DNA from: Chlorohelix sp037138995
GTDB lineage: Bacteria; Chloroflexota; Chloroflexia; Chloroheliales; Chloroheliaceae
DNA length: 64,000 bases
Reading direction: 5' to 3'
NCBI RefSeq assembly: GCF_037138995.1
Contig: NZ_JBAXHI010000020.1
Location: 3,138-67,137 of the forward strand
The notes beneath the pieces were generated by a model. It worked only from the letters and a program-made list of their open reading frames with translations, was not told the DNA's origin and did not search any database. Numbering within the stretch: position 1 is the first letter of the stretch; every line of letters starts with the position of its first letter. This document shows positions 27,261 to 34,245 of the stretch, piece after piece. A program made the position numbers and the translations under genes.

Positions 27261-28244
27261 ATGGCAATGCCTAACCAGAAACGGCTAGGGGTTTTGACCA
27301 GTGGGGGCGATTCGCCCGGTATGAATGCGGCAGTACGCGCGGTAGTACGCACGGCAGTATCTAGCGGTTGGGAGGTATTAGGTATCCGGCGAGGATACAA
27401 TGGGATTTTTACCCGCAACTTTGTAAAAATGAACTCCCGAAGTGTAGCCAATATTATTGATAAAGGCGGAACTGTTCTAGGCTCTAGCCGTTCTAATCGT
27501 TTTATGGATGCGGCAGGTAGGGTAGATGCGGTGAATATTCTGCGCGAAGCCGGTATAGATGGAATGATAATTATCGGCGGGAACGGCAGTTTGACCGGCG
27601 CTCTTGAACTTGAAAAGCTTGGTATGCCGGTAGTGGGCTTGCCCGCTTCGATTGATAATGATTTGGTGGGAACTGATATGGCTATCGGGGTGGATACTTG
27701 CCTTAATACCATAATGGCTGCGCTCGATAACATTCGTGATACCGCCAGCAGTCATCATCGCGCTTTTATTATCGAGGTAATGGGTAGAAATTGCGGGTAC
27801 TTGGCGTTGATGGCTTCCCTGAATGGCGGCGCGGATGTGGTTATTACGCCGGACAGAACCCCTACGCTGGAGGAAGTGTCTCAAATGCTCCGACAATCTC
27901 GCAACTTTGGTAGAAGCCATGCGATTATTATTGTGGCGGAAGGCTCTAGCTTAAAATCCGAGGAAATTGCTCACTATCTGACCAAAGAGATAATGGATTA
28001 TTACGAAACCCGCCTGACTATTTTGGGGCATGTGCAAAGAGGCGGTTCGCCTAGCGCATTTGACCGAATTATCGCTACTCGTTTGGGCGCAAGGGCAGTT
28101 CAGACCTTGTTGAGCGGGAAAAGTGGGGTAATGTGTGGGCTAGTGCATGGAAGGCTCTGCGAGACTCCCCTCAGCGAGGTAGTCGGACGCGTGAAGGAAA
28201 CAGATGCTGAGATTTACGAGCTTATCCGAATCATGTCTCATTAG
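27261..28244 (+). CDS. pfkA: 6-phosphofructokinase, PfkA family
   Basis: Phosphorylates fructose-6-phosphate to fructose-1,6-bisphosphate. The 327-residue protein has the nucleotide loop SGGDSPGMNAAVRA, substrate motifs ASIDNDLVGTD and EVMGRNCGYLA, and the C-terminal GHVQRGGSPSAFDR. The sequence GGNGS stands where ATP-dependent enzymes have GGDGS: the Gly expected for ATP use (instead of the Asp of PPi-dependent enzymes) is kept, but the Mg-coordinating Asp is Asn. A Ser replaces the usual Thr in the catalytic TIDND. ATG at 27261 is preceded by GAGGAGGAA. ATP dependence is likely, but PPi cannot be fully excluded given the pyrophosphate-linked hppA nearby. Confidence 0.92.
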   Translation: MAMPNQKRLGVLTSGGDSPGMNAAVRAVVRTAVSSGWEVLGIRRGYNGIFTRNFVKMNSRSVANIIDKGGTVLGSSRSNRFMDAAGRVDAVNILREAGIDGMIIIGGNGSLTGALELEKLGMPVVGLPASIDNDLVGTDMAIGVDTCLNTIMAALDNIRDTASSHHRAFIIEVMGRNCGYLALMASLNGGADVVITPDRTPTLEEVSQMLRQSRNFGRSHAIIIVAEGSSLKSEEIAHYLTKEIMDYYETRLTILGHVQRGGSPSAFDRIIATRLGARAVQTLLSGKSGVMCGLVHGRLCETPLSEVVGRVKETDAEIYELIRIMSH

Positions 28245-28267
28245 CTGAGCGTATAGTCATGATATTG

Positions 28268-28297
28268 TCCCTAAAAAAGAGAACTCATATTTAGGGA
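28268..28297. terminator. Weak hairpin between convergent genes
   Basis: TCCCTAAA and TTTAGGGA form a perfect eight-base-pair stem around 14 bases. There is no clear T run on either strand, so termination is only possible. Confidence 0.35.
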
Positions 28298-28318
28298 AGA
28301 TAACCTAGACTGGTTTTA

Positions 28319-31090
28319 TTAGGGGTTTAAAACTTCGTGCAAGGCTTGTTTCAAAAGAGATGGTGTAAAGGGCTTGCAAATTGCGCCATCGAAGCCGTAC
28401 TCCCGGTAATAGGTCATTATTGGGTCAGTAATATAATCGGTAGCTCCAAGAGCTTTTATATTTCGGTCCAGCTGGTGTATTATTTCGATAAAATCCGTAG
28501 CTTTGCTGTGTTCTGACTCCCCTAATTCGAATATGATAACATTAAAGGGTTGCTCAGTCTGAATCGCTTGTAAGGCGGCTTTCCTTGTTTCAACTGTTTC
28601 TACTGTATAGCCTATTTTAGTAAGAACTTTACTTATTATAATTCTGGTACTTTCATCTTCATCTACCACCAAAATTCGCCCTAGGCGAGTTGTTGCGGTG
28701 CTCCACGCGCTGGGTTTCCCGGTACTCGGTTCAATGTAAGCGGGTAGATAGAGAGAAACGGTTGTACCTTTGCCTTTTTCACTTTCTAGTACAATTTGAC
28801 CCTCATGTTTTCGCATAATCGAGTAACAAATGGATAGCCCCAAGCCATTACCCATAAATTTGGTACTAAAATATGGGTCAAAAATCATAGGAATGTTGTC
28901 AGCAGGAATCCCTGACCCACAATCTCGAATGGTAATAAGAATATAATTACCCGGATTCAGCAACGGAACTTGTTCTGCTTCCAAGGTTATGTTAGCTGTA
29001 CTGACATAGAGAACCCCACCATTTGGCATTGCATCTATGGCATTCTGCACTAGATTTTGGATTACCTGACTTATTTGTCGCTGATCCGCTATTGTGTTCC
29101 AAGTATTATCGCTTAGCTCAAATTCGGCATTTAAGTTACTGTTTTCTAGCATAAATTGAACGGTGCCTTTAATTACGTCCTGAATTCTGGTGGGCTGTTT
29201 GAGAGGGGAACCCCCTTTAGCAAAGGTAATCAGTTGTTGCGCTATGTCTTTGGCGCGGAGTGAAGCTTTTTCAGCTTCTTCAAGAAATTGCAAATTAGGA
29301 CTAGTTTCATCACTTTCCAGCATTGCCAGCGAAATATTGCCAAGAATCGCTGTAAGAATATTGTTAAAGTTGTGGGCAATGCCGCCTGCCAGCACTCCTA
29401 GCGATTCGAGGTTGCGGGCTTTTAGTCTTTCTTCAGTTAATTTCTTTTTGTCGGTAATATCGAGAAAAGCTAATACCGTTCCCAAGAAATTCCCATCTGT
29501 ATCGAGTAAAGGTGCGCCTTGATAGGAAATATAATGCGTTGTTCCGTTTCGGGCTACTAGCAGGTAGTGTTCGCTTTCTTGTTGAATATTTCCCCCACTT
29601 ATTAATTGTTGCAATATTAGGCTTTCGAGGTGTTCTCCGGTTCTGCTATTTACGATTTGGATAACCTTATCGAGCGGTTTCCATAGCACTTCTTCCTGTA
29701 ACCAATCGGTCATATTCTCGGCAGCCCGGTTAAATAGCTCAATTTTACCTTCTCGGTTGATAACTATAACCCCATCCCCAATCGAGCGCAGAGTAATATC
29801 AAGGCGGTCTTTCTCGTTCTGTAAAGCTTCTTCCAGCTTTTTGCGTTCGGTAATATCTAATCCCATTCCTAGAAAATAGGATTGCCCGGCTATTGTTAGC
29901 AGCCTGAATGATACTAGTGCATTCCGATATTTACCGCTTTTGGTTCTGATTTTTGCTTCCAAATTATCAACAAAACCGAATTCTTTAACTTGCCTATAAG
30001 TCTCCTCTCGCACATTGTTATCGAATACACCTAGTTCAGAACTGGTATGCCCTATTGCCTCTGTACGGATATAGCCTGTGGTTTTTAACCACACCTCGTT
30101 TGCTTCAACGATTGTTCCATCTGACGCATTGGTTATTGTTATCATTGCAGGCGAATTGTAGAAAATGCTGGAGAATTTTTCCTCAGATTGTTGTAGCGCT
30201 ACCTTAGCTTTGTTCAATTCGGTAATATCATAAAATGAGGTTAGAATAAATCCCTTATCATTAATTGTTTCTTTACTGATAGAAGAAATTATGAAAAGCT
30301 TCTCCCCATCTTTTTTTGTAATGGCGGCTTCAAAGTATCTGTACACATTGTCAAGGGCAATTTTCTCCAGCCAGATATTACTTTCAGCGGGATTAATGCC
30401 TAATACTTGGAACAAGTCATGTCCAATTACATCATCTCGACTGTAGCCGGTTATTTCCAGAAATCTATCATTTACTTCAACGAATACACCATCACGCAAA
30501 TTGCTGATGGAAAGAGCTATCGGGGCGTATTTGAAAACTTTGGAAAATTGCTCACCTCTTTCGTGGATTAGTTGTTCGGCATGCTTGCGCTCGCTAATAT
30601 CCCGAAACATCAGGTTGGCACGCGCTTCACCGTTCGTATTGTAAAAAATATGCGAGGTAATTTCTACCGGAAATTTAGTACCGTTCTTTCGTTTAAGTAT
30701 CAACTCGCTAAAGGCATAGCCCTCTTTAGCGCGTTTTTCCAGAAACACTTTGAAACGAGAATCAGAAACCTCAACAATATCGGCTCTGCTCAGCTTGAGA
30801 AACTCCGCTCTGCTATAACCTAACATATTACAGGCTGCCGGATTAGCTCCTAGAATTATCCCATCTACCGTTGCCAGCATCAGCCCATCTTGGCTATTCT
30901 CAAAAATTGATTGGAGCAATAAAATATCTTCGTTGACATCTCGATTGAAATTAATTGATCCTGTCATTTGGGAGTAAAATTCGGGAACTTTCTCTGTATT
31001 TTGATTCTCAAAATCGGGGCTAGGTTCTGGCTTAGCTAGGTCATCGGTTTTTTTGAATAATACCAGTAATCCTTCCTCCATAGGATACAT
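28319..31090 (-). CDS. PAS-rich hybrid histidine kinase, main part of a frameshifted gene
   Basis: A 923-residue signal kinase reading frame. Four PAS domains follow one another (LLQSIFENSQDGLML; FSKVFKYAPIALSIS; FSSIFYNSPAMITIT; LDITLRSIGDGVIVI), then a HisKA domain with the phospho-acceptor His in LAGGIAHNFNNILTAI, an HATPase domain (NLVQNAIDAMPNGG, GLGLSICYSIM) and a C-terminal receiver domain. In the receiver, the usual Asp phospho-acceptor position reads Glu (NVIIFELGES), while the DED acidic pocket and the Lys (ICKPF) are kept. No membrane segment is seen, so it is cytoplasmic. The natural start lies further upstream in the 31041-31418 frame: a one-base shift in a run of seven C (coding strand) separates the two. 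The TAC/ATG starts near 31090 have no independent support. Confidence 0.85.
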   Translation of the reverse strand: MYPMEEGLLVLFKKTDDLAKPEPSPDFENQNTEKVPEFYSQMTGSINFNRDVNEDILLLQSIFENSQDGLMLATVDGIILGANPAACNMLGYSRAEFLKLSRADIVEVSDSRFKVFLEKRAKEGYAFSELILKRKNGTKFPVEITSHIFYNTNGEARANLMFRDISERKHAEQLIHERGEQFSKVFKYAPIALSISNLRDGVFVEVNDRFLEITGYSRDDVIGHDLFQVLGINPAESNIWLEKIALDNVYRYFEAAITKKDGEKLFIISSISKETINDKGFILTSFYDITELNKAKVALQQSEEKFSSIFYNSPAMITITNASDGTIVEANEVWLKTTGYIRTEAIGHTSSELGVFDNNVREETYRQVKEFGFVDNLEAKIRTKSGKYRNALVSFRLLTIAGQSYFLGMGLDITERKKLEEALQNEKDRLDITLRSIGDGVIVINREGKIELFNRAAENMTDWLQEEVLWKPLDKVIQIVNSRTGEHLESLILQQLISGGNIQQESEHYLLVARNGTTHYISYQGAPLLDTDGNFLGTVLAFLDITDKKKLTEERLKARNLESLGVLAGGIAHNFNNILTAILGNISLAMLESDETSPNLQFLEEAEKASLRAKDIAQQLITFAKGGSPLKQPTRIQDVIKGTVQFMLENSNLNAEFELSDNTWNTIADQRQISQVIQNLVQNAIDAMPNGGVLYVSTANITLEAEQVPLLNPGNYILITIRDCGSGIPADNIPMIFDPYFSTKFMGNGLGLSICYSIMRKHEGQIVLESEKGKGTTVSLYLPAYIEPSTGKPSAWSTATTRLGRILVVDEDESTRIIISKVLTKIGYTVETVETRKAALQAIQTEQPFNVIIFELGESEHSKATDFIEIIHQLDRNIKALGATDYITDPIMTYYREYGFDGAICKPFTPSLLKQALHEVLNP

Positions 31091-31418
31091 CTGAACATTT
31101 AGCCAACATGACAGCGGGGGGGTAGTAGTATTGAAATTCGGAAGACAGTTTTTTTTCTATTACTCGTTGGAAATTGTACTTAAAGAGGTTGCTATTCAGT
31201 TCCGGAAATTCGACTAAGATATTTTTCCCCAGCAACGTTTTTTGATTACGTTGGAGCAATTGTGCCGCAGCCGTGTTAATATGGATAAAATCCCCGCGAA
31301 AGTTGATTACGAAGACGCTTCCTTGTATATTGTTAAGAAAATTTGCTATCGAATTGAATGACTCGAATTGAGTTGACGTTAGGTTTTCGTTGTCAATATT
31401 TTGGTTCATTCGATCCAT
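31041..31418 (-). pseudogene. N-terminal PAS fragment of the frameshifted kinase
   Basis: A 125-residue frame with a good start (ATG at 31418, GAGGAT seven bases upstream) that encodes most of a further PAS domain (FLNNIQGSVFVINFRGDFIH). It fails after YYYPPAV at a run of seven C. Removing one C from the run gives YYPPLSCWLNVQMYPMEEG, the expected PAS ending, and runs straight into the 923-residue kinase. The intact product would have about 1,030 residues and five PAS domains. The break could be a real mutation, a reversible slippage site or an assembly error in a homopolymer. Confidence 0.85.
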
Positions 31419-32162
31419 TTAGTTATCCTCATAGGAGAAATGAGCATTCGCATAGCTACTAAGAGCTATGTTAAAAGGGTAGAGAGGGAATATTCTATAA
31501 CGAGGTGATTAGGTACTAGCAAATCCCGTACTTATTAAATTATACTTTAAATTCACTTGCAAGTAAATACTATAAAATGGGGTGGCGTTTATCGGCTGGC
31601 AGAGCAGCCTCGCATAGGGGCAACGGACGAAGGGCGAGAAATCGCGACCCGGAGGTCGCTCGTACAGGTTTTTAATTGGTAAATGTCTAGGGCAATAGCC
31701 CTCTCCCACAAAACACGCCCGCGATGTATGGCTTACAACCGCCCTATGTGATAAATCCATAATGATTGTAACAACCATAGGATATTATGATGCTTAGTTT
31801 ATTTTTTAATTAAGCGTTTTTAATTAAAAATATTGCTATTGTAACTATATCGAACCTGAATTAAAATGAATAGTGCGAGTAAAAGATAAGTTGGGGTATG
31901 CTCGGAAGAAAAATAATTGCAAATGAGCATAATAATTTTAATGTGCTGTAGTCTTGAAATTCCAATTTTATCTTAAATTTCATGTTGAAAAGTCAAATTC
32001 GAACCAAATTTTTGGACTACTACGAGCAATAAAACACCCAACCCTGAAAACCATAATAATTACTGTTTGGGGTAGGTCGCTAAAGCTACATAGTAAAAGC
32101 ACATTAAATTTCGCCAATATCCAGATCGCAGGCTTTTCTCTGATCAGAATAATAGGGCGGTA
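31419..32162. other. 744-base intergenic region with mosaic repeats
   Basis: No gene is convincing; a 69-codon frame ending at 32163 has no start signal. Positions 31571-31735 carry several repeat blocks: GGTGGCGTTTATCG (as at 16136-16149), the GCGACC-CGGA-GGTCGC hairpin block shared with 9371-9407, and CTCTCCCACAAAACACGCCC, related to 60877-60893. The remainder to 32162 is very AT-rich (TTTTTAATTAAAAATATTG around 31819-31837) and probably holds the promoter region of the two-component pair that follows. Confidence 0.6.
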
Positions 32163-32933
32163 ATGGTAATCTATAACGATAGCAACAAGAATCTTGGCAA
32201 TGAAGCTGATTCTGGCACTCAGCTTGAAGCCTCAGAAGCAGTAGAGTTTGAATTGAATAATTTCGTTAATGGCTATGATGCAGTTAAAGTTATTCAGCAA
32301 CTTATAAGGTCTCACGAACGTGAGATTCGCCGAGTATGTTATGATATTCATGATGGGGTTGCCCAAACCCTAATACCTGTACTCCACTACCTACAAATCA
32401 TCGAGAATCTACCTCCAGAACGTCGCCATGAATATACAAACTTGATTCTAAAGGCACGCATTTTAGTACAACAGGCATTAGGCGAAGCCAGAGCAGTAAT
32501 TGAAGGGTTGCGGCTAGACGATTTAGGCAACCTCAGTCTGCTAGATGCTCTACAACTTGAGTTACAACGCTGCAAGGAAGAGCAAGGCTGGGCATACGAG
32601 TTTGAAGCCGATGAACCTGATATTCCCCGTGACCATCAAGAGAAAATATATAGCATATTAAAAGAAGGTTTAAATAACATACGCAAACATGCTGCTGCCA
32701 AGCGGGTTGAGTTGCATATGAAGTTCCTTGAAGATGGCAGCTTTGAAATTGTATTGCGAGATTGGGGTATTGGTATTGATCCGAAGAAAATCAAAAGGAA
32801 TGGTAAAGGTGGTTTAGGATTAATAGCAATGCAAGAACGCGCACAGGAAATTGGGGCAACCCTTGAATTGAGCAGTATAAAAAATCAAGGCACAACGATA
32901 CGATTAAACCTTCCCGTGGATAAATCAGAATAA
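32163..32933 (+). CDS. NarL-family (HisKA_3) histidine kinase without sensor domain
   Basis: A 256-residue soluble kinase. The HisKA_3 dimerisation helix has the phospho-acceptor in RRVCYDIHDGVAQTLIPVL, and the HATPase domain shows SILKEGLNNIRKHAAAKRVE (N box), LRDWGIGIDP (G1) and GKGGLGLIAMQERAQEIGA (G2). The first 45 residues have no known sensor, so input must come from another protein or from the cell interior. Thirteen bases separate it from its response regulator. It lies directly upstream of gvpA, so it probably controls gas-vesicle formation. ATG at 32163 lacks a clear Shine-Dalgarno sequence (AGGGCGGTA close by). Confidence 0.88.
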   Translation: MVIYNDSNKNLGNEADSGTQLEASEAVEFELNNFVNGYDAVKVIQQLIRSHEREIRRVCYDIHDGVAQTLIPVLHYLQIIENLPPERRHEYTNLILKARILVQQALGEARAVIEGLRLDDLGNLSLLDALQLELQRCKEEQGWAYEFEADEPDIPRDHQEKIYSILKEGLNNIRKHAAAKRVELHMKFLEDGSFEIVLRDWGIGIDPKKIKRNGKGGLGLIAMQERAQEIGATLELSSIKNQGTTIRLNLPVDKSE

Positions 32934-32946
32934 TGAGGGCATCGCT

Positions 32947-33666
32947 ATGATAAATCAGACAGAGGATTACTTTCAAGAATCGGTAATTACAACTTATGCG
33001 CCATCTACTCCAATTACTGTACTAATTGTAGATGACCATCAAATAGTACTAGAGGGGTTACGCTCAATTTTGAGTGAAGATGCAGGGGTTAGTGTTGTAG
33101 CAGAGGCAAGAGATGGCGCCGAAGCGATTGCACAAGCGTTAAAATATAAGCCCAATGTAATTTTGATGGATATTATGATGCCGGGAATGAACGGCATTGA
33201 AGCCACAATTCGTCTTAAAGCCCAATTACCTAGTACTAGGGTGGTAATGCTTACAATGTATAGCGCAGATACGAATATCATCGAATCGGTCAGGGCAGGG
33301 GCAGTAGGTTATGTATTAAAAGACGCTTCCAAAGAATTATTGTGTGAAACAATTCGGAACGCCAATGCGGGTCATGTGCTGGTGAAAAGCGAAATGTTGC
33401 GCCATGCGCTAACAGTAATGGCAACCTCACGCGGGCAATCTCTGGCGCGTAACGGTGAGGGTTTTGCCCATTACCATCTCAGCGAGCGTGAGCTAGATGT
33501 GTTAAAGCTGGTTACGGAGGGCTGTACTAATCGTCAGATTGGGACAAGCTTAATGATATCGGAAGAAACAGTTAAGAAGCACATGCAAAATATTATTACC
33601 AAATTGGGGGCGCAAGACCGCACCAATGCGGCGGTAAAAGCAATACGTTCAGGTCTGGTTAATTAA
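32947..33666 (+). CDS. NarL/LuxR-type response regulator upstream of gvpA
   Basis: A 239-residue two-domain regulator. The receiver domain has the acidic pocket VDDHQ, the phospho-acceptor Asp in VILMDIMMPGMNGIEA, the Thr in VVMLTMYSAD and the Lys in GYVLKDASKE. The DNA-binding domain is the LuxR helix-turn-helix (LSERELDVLKLVTEGCTNRQ, then SEETVKKHMQNIITKLGAQD). A 20-residue N-terminal tail precedes the receiver. Its gene ends about 230 bases before gvpA, and a set of palindromes (33680-33728) in between is the best candidate for its operator. It pairs with the kinase just upstream. Confidence 0.92.
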   Translation: MINQTEDYFQESVITTYAPSTPITVLIVDDHQIVLEGLRSILSEDAGVSVVAEARDGAEAIAQALKYKPNVILMDIMMPGMNGIEATIRLKAQLPSTRVVMLTMYSADTNIIESVRAGAVGYVLKDASKELLCETIRNANAGHVLVKSEMLRHALTVMATSRGQSLARNGEGFAHYHLSERELDVLKLVTEGCTNRQIGTSLMISEETVKKHMQNIITKLGAQDRTNAAVKAIRSGLVN

Positions 33667-33679
33667 AAAAAACTAACGA

Positions 33680-33728
33680 TACTACCCAAATAGGGTACTA
33701 CCCAAATGGGTAGTATCAAATGGGTAAG
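33680..33728. promoter_or_regulatory. Palindromic operator candidate upstream of gvpA
   Basis: A perfect palindrome TACTACCCA-AA-TGGGTAGTA (33696-33715) is flanked by a related left half (TACTACCCAAATAGGGTA from 33680) and a right half (AAATGGGTAAG to 33728). The repeated unit is ACCCAAA/TTTGGGT, spaced 14-16 bases apart. NarL-type regulators bind such short inverted or direct repeats. There is no T run, so a terminator is unlikely. Confidence 0.55.
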
Positions 33729-33893
33729 AAGGAATAGCTAAATAGGGGAATAGTAATAACCATGATAGTAAGGCATAGTAGTAATGTAAGAAAAGAGAGT
33801 TGGGGCGCAGTCAGGAAACTGCTGCACCGAATGATACTTACGGATTAACTAAATTTATTACCTAAAACTTGTTTTGGGAAAGGAGCCACTATC

Positions 33894-34112
33894 ATGGCAG
33901 TCGAGAAAACTAACTCATCCAGCAGCCTCGTAGAAGTAATTGACCGCATTTTGGACAAAGGTATCGTAATTGATGCTTGGGCACGTGTATCTTTAGTAGG
34001 TATCGAACTTCTTGCAATTGAAGCCCGTGTAGTTATTGCTTCAGTTGAAACTTACTTGAAGTATGCTGAAGCCATCGGTTTGACCCAGACCGTTGCAGCC
34101 CCCGCAGCCTAA
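33894..34112 (+). CDS. gvpA: Gas vesicle structural protein GvpA
   Basis: The 72-residue amphiphilic shell protein that polymerises into the gas-permeable, water-excluding wall of the vesicle. The helix-strand-strand-helix core is complete: SLVEVIDRILDKGIVIDAWA, then VSLVGIELLAIEARVV and IASVETYLKYAEAIGL. From memory, it differs from cyanobacterial (Anabaena) GvpA at only a handful of positions, including the MAVEKTNSSSS start. ATG at 33894 follows AAAGGAG. It is the first gene of the gvp cluster, and a stable hairpin after its stop (34142-34181) could raise its mRNA level over the distal genes, as needed for the main shell protein. Confidence 0.98.
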   Translation: MAVEKTNSSSSLVEVIDRILDKGIVIDAWARVSLVGIELLAIEARVVIASVETYLKYAEAIGLTQTVAAPAA

Positions 34113-34141
34113 TACTTTCTCTGGCATTTTTTGAACTTTAG

Positions 34142-34181
34142 GGGCGCTCACACGTTATCTGTAAGGGTAAGTGGAGCGCCC
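34142..34181 (+). promoter_or_regulatory. Intercistronic hairpin after gvpA
   Basis: GGGCGCTC(A)CAC pairs with GTGGAGCGCCC, an 11-base-pair stem with a single bulge, around a 17-base loop. No T run follows, so it is likely an mRNA-stabilising or processing hairpin, or a partial terminator. Confidence 0.55.
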
Positions 34182-34245
34182 TTACAAGTCCTAGTAACTG
34201 AAAAGTTAAATGTCGTCACGCTAGTTTAGAGAAAGGTGCAGGCTA

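Noticed and set aside
31954..32163. 69-codon frame before the NarL-type kinase
   Set aside because: AT-rich with no start signal or family likeness; more probably part of the promoter region.
33680..33728. Palindromes read as a terminator of the response-regulator gene
   Set aside because: No T run on either strand follows the stem and the repeated flanking half-sites suggest protein binding; termination is still not fully excluded.
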